64,000 nt of DNA from Drouetiella hepatica Uher 2000/2452. GTDB lineage: Bacteria; Cyanobacteriota; Cyanobacteriia; Elainellales; Elainellaceae. Positions 27,401 through 35,929 of this stretch are shown here, one piece after another. How positions within the stretch are numbered: position 1 is the stretch's first letter; each line of letters opens with the position of its first letter. Where the stretch lies: assembly GCA_019359505.1 (NCBI GenBank), contig JAHHHD010000001.1, positions 422,466 to 486,465 on the forward strand, given 5' to 3'. Both the position numbers and the translations under genes were made by a program. The notes beneath the pieces are model-generated. The model made no database searches and was not told where the DNA came from. It was given only the letters and a program-made list of their open reading frames with translations.

Positions 27401-28095
27401 CGGATAGGTTTCGCAGCGTTTTCAGACGCAGCTTCAGGCACTTGAGTCACCGGGGCAGGAGCTACAGGGGCAGTTACGGGCACCTGCGGCGCAGGCACTT
27501 GAGTCACAGGTTTAGGAACGGGTGCAGGAGTTACGGGTGCAGCGATCGGCAAAGGCGAGTTTTTGGATACAGGTGCGGCAAGATTAACTACCCGGACGTT
27601 GGTTTGACCTGTGAGCTGATTGGCGATCGCATAGCTAATGCCGTCCTTGCCCAATCGCCGGACAACGGCTGTTGTATCGTCTGTTTCGAGCCGGATGATA
27701 TTTTTGGTCGTTCCAGCATCCGACAGGCTCAAAATGCCATATCGGCTGAGTGCTTGCCGAGCATCGCTGTTTTCTGGGCGATCGATCAGCCAGATAGAAC
27801 CTGGTGCGCCCCCTAGCTCAGACCAGTCCGTGATTTTGCCCTGAAAGATCTGGGCAAACTGTGCGATCGTCAGGTTGCCTCGAAAAGGGTTATCTTTTCC
27901 CACAACCACCACAAGGCTTTCCTGACCAATGGGAATTTCCTTCGTGCTGGCATTCACTCTAGTCTCGGCAGCAGCCACAACTTCGGTGGCGAGTTCAGGT
28001 GCAGAGAGAGCCAGGGCAGGCTGAACCAGGGCAGGGGCACCCATGAGCGTCAGCAGCAGCAAAGCGGGAATGAGACGAACCCTTTTCTGAGACAT
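24436..28095 (-). CDS. Half-PstS / TM / TPR / inactive glycogen-phosphorylase fusion
   Basis: 1219 residues. Signal peptide at 1-30 (ALLLLTLMGAPALVQPALAL). Residues about 50-185 match the middle lobe of PstS-type binding proteins (LVVVVGKDNPFRGNLTIAQF, GKITDWSELGG, DGISYAIANQL), but the first lobe with DGSSTVYPIT is missing. A Pro/Ala linker, one membrane helix (WFRWLLPLLLVGVVFQWL) and two to three TPRs (about 290-385) follow. From about 445 to the end it aligns with glycogen phosphorylase: GLGRGGLGRL, GYGIRYEYGIF, AYTNHSLLPEAL (H765), GSHAVNGVSALN, KTNGVSPRRFL, TAGTEACGIGNM. The PLP lysine is Ile1070 and the phosphate arginine is Glu959, so catalysis is unlikely. Probably a membrane receptor, phosphate or sugar being candidate signals; that is inference. 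Confidence 0.85.
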   Translation of the reverse strand: MSQKRVRLIPALLLLTLMGAPALVQPALALSAPELATEVVAAAETRVNASTKEIPIGQESLVVVVGKDNPFRGNLTIAQFAQIFQGKITDWSELGGAPGSIWLIDRPENSDARQALSRYGILSLSDAGTTKNIIRLETDDTTAVVRRLGKDGISYAIANQLTGQTNVRVVNLAAPVSKNSPLPIAAPVTPAPVPKPVTQVPAPQVPVTAPVAPAPVTQVPEAASENAAKPIRSLWFRWLLPLLLVGVVFQWLRRRVAPESPAPDAPLTQAEPAAEMAAAPLEGAIATDPSALLSEGTTLLAAGRYGEAISYFDEALKIQPNFPEAWIAKGKALLKLERLEEALTSFNQATELNANLPEAWIGKGDVLTKLGLPDEAQASYQRVSVAAQPEEATFEVTSETVSKVIPSPEIAPPTVVPLGIVDQSLEVALPEQPSPELAAPEISFKQAFLDSLFRLGKSQETATPQDLYIALASLVRDRLLQLNTPEVHLKQGDRLVGEFSAEYMPGLHLASNLLNADLTDSVGRAMQELQINLDDLLAQEEESGLGRGGLGRLMVCYLEALATAKVPAIGYGIRYEYGIFDQEISNGWQIEIADEWLRNGNPWEVERPELAVEVQFGGRTEAYMDSQNAYRVRWVADEMVRGVPYDTPIPGYKSSTVSLLRLWKAEAAENFSKVLYPSDTEFQGKQVRLKQQFFSVSCSLQDLIRMHLETGGTAATLPDRFALQLNDTDPLIAIAELMRLLMDEQNLAWEQAWQITQSCFAYTNHSLLPEALDYTQYALNLVGALLPRHLEIILEINVRFLEEVRSRFPEDEDRVQRMSLIDERGDRYVRMVYLACLGSHAVNGVSALNTAILQHLLVPDFYELYPEKFSTKTNGVSPRRFLALSNPRLSELITSKIGDRWLTDLNQLSRLEEFADDPAFRSQWQQVKQTMKRELADTIQQQSGVAVDVNSLFDIQAIEIHEHKRQHLNLLHIITLYNRIKANPQLELPSRTFIFSGKAAPDYSAAKLIIKLINAVAEVVNADPAMQGRIKVVFLKDFTIQLSQQIYPATDLAEYISTAGTEACGIGNMITVMNGGLLIGTRDGSNLEIRDAIGTENFFQFGLTVNDILTQRSTYNPGEVYNANAELKQAIDQIAGGTFSNGDTELFQPLIHLMLNWDAHLLLADYASYVACQEQVSQVYADGDRWTRMTILSAARMGQFSADRAVQEYCQDTWGMLKK

Positions 28096-28138
28096 AAGGC
28101 TTAGTCAATTCGAGTTGAAACAACAAATGCAGACGTTA

Positions 28139-28227
28139 TGGCAACCGCCAAGGCGGTGAGGACGGGGGCATTTTGAGTGAGGCGCTTCGCCCCACCAAAA
28201 ATGTCCTAAGCAGACTGGCGACAGCTA
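28139..28227. repeat. Dispersed hairpin element, copy C, in the 28.1-28.5 kb spacer
   Basis: TGGCAACCGCCAAGGCGG at the left, GGCGACAGCTA at the right and a shortened central hairpin (GGGGCGAAGC type). It lies just upstream of the fusion gene and may carry or disturb its promoter. The remaining spacer up to 28482 has three short TCTAGCTTTATG-type direct repeats near 28290-28335 and no gene. Confidence 0.8.
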
Positions 28228-28482
28228 TAAAAGCTGGGTGAGCTGGGCATAAAAGCTACGTAAGGGAAAACCGATCGCGTCTGTATTTCTCTAGCTTTAT
28301 GTTTTCTAGCTTCATGTTTTTCTAGCTTTAAGTACAGCCCCAAGTTTTTACTCGAATGATCCCAGAATTTTGAGAACTTGAGAGTAATGATCTATACCTT
28401 AAGCTCAACAGCCCTTCTGTAATCCCTCTTTAGGCGTAGAAGATTAGCCCTTGTGACTCCTGCCTCCTGCCTTCCGCCTTCC

Positions 28483-29793
28483 CTACTCCCCTGCCTGCGC
28501 CGCAATCCCTGAGATCGCCGCTTCAATTTCTGACAGCGAAACAGGGGCATCTCCACCCGGTACATCCACCACCACCAGATATCCCGTAAAGTTTTGTCCG
28601 CCGACAGCTCTCAGCGCCCCCAGAATTTTGGGCATATCTGCCTGCTGGAGCCGTCCTTCGGCGTCATACAGTTCTAATGCCGACAAACAGCCGATCGAAG
28701 GATTCCACTCTTGGCTATTGGGATAGCGGCTATTGCTGCTAAAAAAGTCAGGAGATTCGCCTGTGCCGTGAATGCGGAAGGAATCTCGCTCGCCTTTCCC
28801 TGCCCAGTAGGTTTGCTGAATCGGAAAATAGTTGCGCCAGGAGGAGGGCAGCAGGTTTTGATAGGCGGTGAGGGTGGTGGGCAACTTGTCGCTAGTTTCG
28901 AGCGGAATGTAGAGATTAACCAACGAGAACAAGCCGAACGCCCGAAAGTAGTCGGTGTCGGGTTGAGGCGTGGTGCCCACGATGCGATAGATGCCCTGGG
29001 GAGTCTGACCGCGAGTGAACACCGAAGAGAGGTTGTGCAGCGATCGCAGCAGCAAAGGCACCGACCAAAGCTGACCGTTTTCTCGGACGTAGCTGCCTTT
29101 GCCATCCTTCAAGACTGCCTGACACAGCACGCCCCGATCGGGTCGGCACAGCACATACATTTGTGGCTGATTGGACGCGATCGACCCGTTGAGCAAGTCG
29201 GCGAGGGGCGGCAGAGGGACAGGACGATCGATCGCGTCTACCTCCCGCAGCGTCGAGTTGAGGTAGACATCGCTTCCCCAGTTGGGAAACCGCTGCCGCA
29301 CCTGATTGCTCCACTGCTGACGCTGCTCAGGCGAAGAGTTGCCTTTTGAGAGTGCTGAGAGGGCGATCGCCACCCAGTAAGGATCGGAGCTTTGGGCGAT
29401 CGTTTGGCTAAACTGCTGCCCGATACTGGCGTAGAGGCTGGGATTGCTGAGGTAGAGCTGATTGCCGACCGTCATTGCCATATCCAGCACTCGCTTTTGG
29501 GTGCTAGGCAATTTGTTTTGAGCGGCGAAAGAGAGCATTTGCGCTATGCCATCTGCCACAAATTCTTCTTGCGGCTCAACGGTTGCCGTTGTCCACAGCA
29601 TATTGCGCCAAAACGTCCAGTCTGAAAGGGGACGCTGACGCAGATCGTAGTTTTCGGGGCGCACCTGGCGGGCTTGTCCCTGACGCTGTGCGGCTCTGGC
29701 GGCGGCAGTTGCCTCTGGAATGACTGCTGCCTGTGCGGGAAGGGTGAGGCTGAGCAAGCCCAGCGCCAGGAGCCAAGGGAAGCGAATTTTCAT
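28483..29793 (-). CDS. Secreted protein with a YkuD-like (L,D-transpeptidase) motif
   Basis: About 436 residues from ATG 29793 (MKIRFPWLLALG); a TTG at 29811 is less likely. A clear signal peptide ends at PAQAA. The N-terminal half is alpha-helical and unrecognised. The C-terminal half has TPQGIYRIVGTT, RIHGTGESP with H342, and NPSIGCLSALELYD with C369, which together follow the TPxGxF, HG and SxGC pattern of YkuD L,D-transpeptidases. The spacing is unusual and the general sequence is divergent, so a peptidoglycan cross-linking or related periplasmic activity is plausible only. It stands alone between spacers. Confidence 0.55.
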   Translation of the reverse strand: MKIRFPWLLALGLLSLTLPAQAAVIPEATAAARAAQRQGQARQVRPENYDLRQRPLSDWTFWRNMLWTTATVEPQEEFVADGIAQMLSFAAQNKLPSTQKRVLDMAMTVGNQLYLSNPSLYASIGQQFSQTIAQSSDPYWVAIALSALSKGNSSPEQRQQWSNQVRQRFPNWGSDVYLNSTLREVDAIDRPVPLPPLADLLNGSIASNQPQMYVLCRPDRGVLCQAVLKDGKGSYVRENGQLWSVPLLLRSLHNLSSVFTRGQTPQGIYRIVGTTPQPDTDYFRAFGLFSLVNLYIPLETSDKLPTTLTAYQNLLPSSWRNYFPIQQTYWAGKGERDSFRIHGTGESPDFFSSNSRYPNSQEWNPSIGCLSALELYDAEGRLQQADMPKILGALRAVGGQNFTGYLVVVDVPGGDAPVSLSEIEAAISGIAAQAGE

Positions 29794-30070
29794 AGAAACA
29801 TTCTCAAACAAGCGGTTAAATGTAGGGTCGCTGATTCTTCCCTAGACCTCGGATATTTTTACAACCTCCGAGGTCTGACTGATTCTAGTTAATCTATGCC
29901 CAAAAACCAACGCACCCTCAAGACAGAAGCAAATTCTAGCAGAAGATTTGAGGGCGGTGTCAAATTGAGGAAGAACGGCAAAGGTCTTTTCTAGGATAGA
30001 GTGCGCTCGACTTTAAGTGACCTGAACGCGATCGCCCTGCCATCTGCTGTAATGCCATCTGCTGTAATGT

Positions 30071-30238
30071 GATTAGCTGCAATGCTTCTGTGATGCGATG
30101 CAGAAGCACTGGATCGTGATCCGATCGCAATGTGATCTGCTGCAATGCTTCTGTGATGCGATGCAGAGGCATTGGATCGCATCACAGAAGCATTGTCGTC
30201 TGTTGCATAGACATTGTGACCAGATGCAATTGGATTGT
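30071..30238. repeat. 21-bp tandem array, eight units
   Basis: Eight consecutive 21-bp units start at 30071. Units 1-3 and 4-6 form a 63-bp higher-order repeat (GATTAGCTGCAATGCTTCTG, then GATGCGATGCAGAAGCACTG, then ATCGTGATCC...). The consensus half-unit is GCAATGNNTNTGT. It lies in the 29794-30502 spacer, which also has a palindrome GGCTTGGCATTGCCAAGCC near 30330 and no gene that I can support. Confidence 0.8.
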
Positions 30239-30502
30239 CAGGGCAGTTAGTTTGAACGACAGACGATCGTTATCTTCTGGGTCGAAGATGATACCAATTT
30301 GAATTGGAACCAAGACAGCCCGGTACAGGCTTGGCATTGCCAAGCCCCTTCTGAGTGAGACTCTCCCCTTGGCAAAGCCGTCGTGGGGGCAAAATGTCCA
30401 CAACATGAGCATTTCGCTCACTCGACTCTGGTAATGTCTCTGGTGTAAATCTTCTCAACAGCTCCCGTTCATCCATCAAATCCCATCGTTTAGGAAAGAT
30501 TC

Positions 30503-32074
30503 GTGGACTTTATCATCACAGCGGTTGAAGTCGGTGCACTGATTGTTGCATTCACGCTTCTCAATGCTTTAGTGAAAGCCAGCTTTAAGATTTTAGCCAG
30601 AACTTGGCTTCAGAGATTTTCTAGACAGCTCGAAGCCCAGCAGCAGAATATTAGCTTGCTGCTGCTGCTGCTGGGCGTGGGATCATGCTTGCTGCTGGTT
30701 AGCGTCAATTCGGTGTTGATCTACCAGGGCAAGAGTGTTGAGGCGTTTCAACTCGGTCTGATTCAGAGTATCCCGTCCCAGTTTTGGACAATGCTGTGGG
30801 TGGCGATCGCCAAAAGTGTGATGCTGCTGCTGTTGGTCAAGTTCACGGTGCCGCTGATGCATCGGCTGCTGGACTGGGTTTGCCGTCTGGCTCAAAACTA
30901 CGATCGGATTGTGGCGAACGACGAGGGCGTTGAGGCGTTTTTCAGCTATCTCAAGGTCATCCTGACGCGCAGTATCTGGATTTTGGCGGGTATCTTTTGT
31001 ACGCAGTTTCTGTACCTGCCTGAGGTCATTCCTAAGTACCTTTTGATTGCGCTCAAAGCCTATGTGGCTATTGCCGTGGGGCGACTTTTGATTAAGGCGA
31101 TCGCGGCGCTAGTCGATACGGTGGATGCCCTCAGCCTTCAGCATTCGCATCCTGATAATTTACTGCGACACTATGAGCGGTTTCGCCACCTGATTCCTGT
31201 CCTCAAAAAGTGTTTGGAATATATTCTCTATGTGGGTATTGCCACGCTGATCATTCACGATATTGACTTCATCGCCTGGATTGCCGGATTTGCCGATGAG
31301 ATCATTGCCATTATTGCTCTTTACTTTGCCAGCGGCATTTTGATTGAGCTGGTCAATGTCGTTCTAGAGGATTTGGTTTTAAGAACAGAACATTTAACCG
31401 ACCTCCAGCGGCAGCGCCGATTGACAATCATTCCGTTATTCAAAAGTTTTCTAAAATACGCAACGTACTTCTCAGCCGCGCTGATTGTACTGAGGCTGGT
31501 GCAACTTGATCCGACTCCGCTGCTAGCGGGTGCAGGCTTGGCAAGTCTGGTGATTGGCTTTGGGGCACAAAATCTGATTAATGATATTGTTTGTGGATTT
31601 TTCATTCTGTTTGAAAACTACTACTTAGTCGGTGACTATATTGAGGCGGGAAAAATGGAGGAACGATCGGTAGAAGGGGTGGTGGAGGCGATCGAACTGA
31701 GAACGACTCAAATTCGTCATCCTGATGGTCAGCTCCAGATTATTCGCAATGGGGAAATTGGCTCGATTGTGAATTACTCGAAGCAATATACTTATGCAAA
31801 ACTAGATGTGCCTGTCCGGGATTCTTCTAATCTAGAGCGGGTGTATCGCCTGATTGAGCAAGTTGGGCAGCAGCTCAAGGCGGAGTATCCGGATGTTTTG
31901 GAACCTACGCAGGTGGATGGGCTAGAAAACTTTGGTGAACATAATTTGGTGCTGCGTACCCTAACGAAGGTAAAACCGGGGAAACACCTGAATATTCAGC
32001 GCCTTCTCCGCAGCCGATTAAAAACTGCTTTTGACCAAGGGCTTGCTACTGAGTCGATCGAGCCGATTCGTTGA
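30503..32074 (+). CDS. MscS-family mechanosensitive channel
   Basis: 523 residues, starting at GTG 30503 with AGGAAAG just upstream. Several membrane helices occupy the first 330 residues. The pore helix and hinge follow as LLAGAGLASLVIGFGAQNLI and NDIVCGFFILFENYYLVGDY, the core MscS signature, then the beta domain and a soluble C-terminus (VEAIELRTTQIRHPDGQLQI). It would release solutes on osmotic down-shock. In the same reading frame, after the TGA, a coding-like tail continues to 32281 (see next entry). Confidence 0.9.
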   Translation: MDFIITAVEVGALIVAFTLLNALVKASFKILARTWLQRFSRQLEAQQQNISLLLLLLGVGSCLLLVSVNSVLIYQGKSVEAFQLGLIQSIPSQFWTMLWVAIAKSVMLLLLVKFTVPLMHRLLDWVCRLAQNYDRIVANDEGVEAFFSYLKVILTRSIWILAGIFCTQFLYLPEVIPKYLLIALKAYVAIAVGRLLIKAIAALVDTVDALSLQHSHPDNLLRHYERFRHLIPVLKKCLEYILYVGIATLIIHDIDFIAWIAGFADEIIAIIALYFASGILIELVNVVLEDLVLRTEHLTDLQRQRRLTIIPLFKSFLKYATYFSAALIVLRLVQLDPTPLLAGAGLASLVIGFGAQNLINDIVCGFFILFENYYLVGDYIEAGKMEERSVEGVVEAIELRTTQIRHPDGQLQIIRNGEIGSIVNYSKQYTYAKLDVPVRDSSNLERVYRLIEQVGQQLKAEYPDVLEPTQVDGLENFGEHNLVLRTLTKVKPGKHLNIQRLLRSRLKTAFDQGLATESIEPIR

Positions 32075-32113
32075 ATAGAGTGCGGTAGTGGGTTAACGAT
32101 CGGGCTGGTTTGA

Positions 32114-32281
32114 ACGATCGCTCTGCAGACAGGTTTCTTCGGGGTCGAAGATGACAAAGATCGGCTAGAGGAAACCCGAACGAAAGCGGTTAAGTCTGAA
32201 CTGCGCCTTGAAAAACTGCGATCGCGGCGGCAGCAAATTCTAGAGTCATTGGAATCTTGGCGAGAAACTTTGCAGGAATGA
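32114..32281 (+). pseudogene. Detached C-terminal tail in frame with the MscS gene
   Basis: Starting 39 bases after the channel's stop and in the same frame, 55 codons read as a charged helix (FFGVEDDKDRLEETRTKAVK, then LRLEKLRSRRQQILESLE) ending at TGA 32281. There is no ATG, GTG or TTG at its front, and two TGA codons separate it from the channel. The likeliest reading is a former C-terminal extension cut off by nonsense mutations. A small separate gene with an unusual start cannot be excluded. Confidence 0.4.
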
Positions 32282-32308
32282 GGGAGTGGGGCTGAACGTG
32301 CTGCATTC

Positions 32309-32380
32309 GCCCCCCAACCCCCCAATTCTGGGGGGCTTCCGGAATTCAAAGTCCCCCAGAATTGGGGGATTTAGGGGGCT
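32309..32380. repeat. CCCCCAGAATTGGGGG-type inverted repeat element
   Basis: Two 28-bp arms, each containing CCCCCAATTCTGGGGG in one orientation or the other, are separated by a short A+T-rich spacer with GGAATTC. This is a widely dispersed cyanobacterial palindromic element. It sits between the MscS gene and the CHAT gene, which converge on it, and may terminate both. Confidence 0.75.
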
Positions 32381-32419
32381 ACACCTCTGTCTACCCACAG
32401 GCAAATTTAGCCCCACCCC

Positions 32420-35400
32420 TTACTGAAGCTGTTGCTGCACCGCCTGGAGCAATGCCTCAACCTGTGCCGCATTAGGAGATCGCAGATGTTGCAGAATCTC
32501 AAAGGCTTCCTGAAGATAGGGCAGCGCCAGAGATGGATTGCTTTGCTGGTTTGCTAAGTGTCCTAGCCACCATAGCGTCATGGCTTTGCCATGCACGTGA
32601 CCAATTTTTTCCTCGATTTCTAGCGATTCCTTGAAGAGTTCGATCGCTTCCTTCACTTGACCCTGTTGGGCGTAAATGCCTGCCATACAGTGCAACGACG
32701 CGGCTTTGCCTTGCACATTGCCAATCGATTCTTCGAGCGCTAAGGACTGTTGGTAGAGCGCGATCGCTTCCTCTACTTGACCCTGTTGGGCGTAAATGCC
32801 TGCCATACAGTGCAACGACGCGGCTTTGCCTTGCACATTGCCAATCGATTCATCGAGCGCTAAGGACTGTTGGTAGAGTTCGATCGCTTCCTCTACTTGA
32901 CCCTGTTGGGCGTAAATGCCTGCCATCTGATGCAACGACGCGGCTTTGCCTTTCACATCGCCGATCGATTCATCGAGCGCTAAGGACTGTTGGTAGAGTT
33001 CGGTCGCTTCCTCTACTTGACCCTGTTGGGCGTAAATGTCTGCGATTTGGTGCAACGATGCGGCTTTGCCTTGCACATTGCCGATCGATTCATAGAGCGC
33101 TAAGGACTGTTGGTAGAGAGCGATCGCTTCCTTCACTTGTCCCTGTTGGGTGTAAATGATAGCCATACAGTGTAACGAAGCTGCTTTGCCTTTCACATTG
33201 CCGATCGATTCATAGAGCGCTAAGGACTCTTGGTGGAGGCCGATTGCTTCATTCACTTGACCCTGTTGGGCGTAAACGATAGCAATCTGGTGCAACGACG
33301 CGGCTTTGCCTTGCACATCGCCGATCGATTCTTTGAGCGCTAAGGATTGTTGGTAGAGGGCGATCGCTTCCTTCACTTGTCCCTGCTGGGCGTAAATGCC
33401 TGCTGAGTTATGAAGGATTGCAAACTTTTCTTTTTGATCCGCTTCTGAGCAAGTGGCAAGCGCTTTTTGATAATTCTCCAATGCAGACGCAACTGCCCCT
33501 AGCGTTGCTTGCGATCGCGCCAAGCTGTGATGAATCCGGTAGTCCGCCGTTAATGCCACTGTCTTTTCACCCAGCGCCACGGCTTCTCGAAAGCGGCTCT
33601 GGCTATGCCAGCGATGCCCTAATGTTGCGCCCAGTTCGGCGGCAATTTCTCCATTCCTTGCCAGCATTGCCAGTCGATGCACTTCCAGATCTTGGGCTTC
33701 TGTCGCGTTCGCGCATTGCCTCCAGCACTCATACAGGGTTTGTGCTGCCAACTCATACAGCGGCTCAGCCTCCTGCGGCAGCGACAGCGGCAAAATCCGG
33801 GGAACGCGCAGGGTTTGATCGGGGCTGACCTCCAGCAGACCCAGGGCAATGGCACGATCGATCCACTCCCCTCCAGCAGTCACGCTGGCAAAGGCGGCGG
33901 GCGGCACGGGCAGGTCAAACACCAGTCCTCGTGACAGCACGGTGCGGAGTTCATCAGGAATCTGCTGCAATAGCCGCGCTTCGATTACCTGCTGTCGTAG
34001 CTCGGTGGGGTTAGCGGCAAGTTGCTTTAGGGTGGCGGCGCGATCGGTCTGGGGCTGAGGCTGCACCCGGTCGTTTAGCGTTTCCAACAGACGCGGATTG
34101 CCGTCCGCCAGCAGTTTTGCTTGAGCTTGCCAGTTTAGGATCACCTCTATCTCGGCGGCGGCGGTATCGGACTGTCGGGGCGGCGGCTGCAATGCCGACA
34201 GCCGATCACACTTTTTTTGCAGATCCGCTCCTTGCAGCCCATCCAACGGCTGCCGCACCATGCCTTGCAACGGATGAATGTCGAAATCGTAGCGGCTCGT
34301 CAGAATCAGCCGATGGCGCGGATCGGTTGCCTGAATTGCCAGAACAGCGCCTTTAACACTTCGGCAGCGGGCGATTTCAGAATATAGCCTGTCCCCTCTG
34401 CCTCCAGGTTTTGCTCAAAATCATCCAGCACCAGCAAAAACGCTGCTGCCCCCTGCTCTGCCAACTGCTGGAACACTCCCCGCAGGCGAAAAGGCAACTC
34501 CTCTTCTGGATCTTGCAATCGCAGCCGCAGCGATCGATCGTCCAGCATCTTCGCCAGTTCATTTACCAACTTCGCCGGATCAATCCGTCCTTGCCACACC
34601 CGCCGCTGAAACTGGGGCAGGCGATCGCACAGTCGCGCCGCTACGCTGCTTTTGCCCAGCCCACCCATACCGTGGATGAGGACGGCGATCGTCTCTGGGT
34701 CAGTCGTGAGCGCCCGCAGACAGCGCTGCAACGGTCGTCGCCGCCCCACAAAGCTTTCCCGCATCGGCACCCTAATTTTACGGGTGAGCGGATCAAGAAA
34801 CTCGGTCGCCATCGAAGGCTTGGGAGCAGGTTTCCATCCCAGTGTATTAGAGGGCTTGACCAATGCTCCCGGCAGCGTTTTCGCCGCATAGAGCCGCAGC
34901 AGATGCCAGTCTCGCGCCTCTTGCTCAATTAACGCCTGATAGGTCAGCGCCACTGCATCCGCTAGCGATTTGCCCCGCGTCAAAGCCTCATACAGCGCCG
35001 CCGCCGCTGAGGTAGCATTGGTATCTAAAACCTTTTGCCCCCAGCCCAGCACCGCAGTTGCCCCATGCTGCAACAGCGTTTCTGCCATCGAGGGCACTGC
35101 CCCCTGCTCTGCCGCTTGCCCCGTCCGACAGCCTGACAAAAACACCAGCGGAGGCAAGGGAGGCTGTAGGGTGCTAGCGATCTCCCTGGCGCTGGCATAG
35201 TATGCCTCTCCGGTGGCAGTTTCGGTAATAAAGCGCGGCTGTCCCTCCCAAAGGGTGGCGTGCCCCGTCAGATGCACCCCATCAAAGAAACCCTGACCTT
35301 GGCGATCGGCCAGATAACCCAACTCCTCCAGACAGCCGCTCTCTTCCACCGTCAACCCAATGCCAGTCCGGGCGGCAGCTCGCAAAATCTGGGCTTCCTC

Positions 35401-35898
35401 CTGCTCATAGTTCAGCACCGGAGTCACCGACTGCGGCGAGGTTGCCATAAACAGCAGATTCAAAGCCCGGTTTTGCGGCTGCGATTGGATTGTCAGCCGA
35501 GTCACCTGATCCGACGCAGCCCAGCGCAACGGCACTACCGCAGGCAGTCTCTGCACCAAAAACTGCGCCCCATCATGCAGCACCTCCCAAGGCAAATGCG
35601 CCAGCCGTCCGGCAACGGCGATCGCCAGCACCACCCCCTCGCCTAGAGACTCCCCCAGCTTTTGCACCAGCCAGCGATCGCGACCATCCAGCCAGCGAAA
35701 CAGATGCCGTCCCGTCGTCGCCAGATCCGCCTGAAGTCTAGGCGAGACGTAATACCCCTCCTCTGCCTGCCGGATCAGGGTGGCAATATCCCCCAGCGCC
35801 AGCGATCGGCTGTCATACGCATTCGGGTTCTCCCCAAACGATCGCAGCTCCACCGCATCCCCACTGATCTCCTTCAGGTCAAAATGCAGAATTCGCAT
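32420..35898 (-). pseudogene. CHAT protease-ATPase-TPR protein, broken by a one-base frameshift
   Basis: Frame 1 (35898 to 34306): CHAT caspase-like domain with HLTGHATLW (His near 206) and VFLSGCRTGQ (Cys near 251), then a STAND-type ATPase with HGMGGLGKSS near 407 and FLLVLDDFEQNLE near 484. It stops just after EVLKALFW. The frame shifted by one base continues AIQATDPRHRLILTSRYDFD into the rest of the ATPase, a helical linker and about eight TPRs of 40 residues to TAA at 32420. Restoring one G at TGGCA (34337-34341) gives a single 1159-residue protein. The TPRs are nearly identical at DNA level. Intact proteins of this type are predicted immune effectors; with the lesion only a CHAT-half protein would be made. 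A sequencing error is possible. Confidence 0.8.
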
Positions 35899-35929
35899 TC
35901 AGGTTAGCTCCGCCACCCAGAATTTTAGA

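Noticed and set aside
30182..30479. Two overlapping minus-strand frames near the 21-bp array
   Set aside because: They run through a palindrome and repeats; neither has recognisable motifs.
34306..34345. Programmed -1 ribosomal frameshift joining the two CHAT frames
   Set aside because: The direction is right, but no X XXY YYZ slippery heptamer is present at the crossover; a lost G explains it better.
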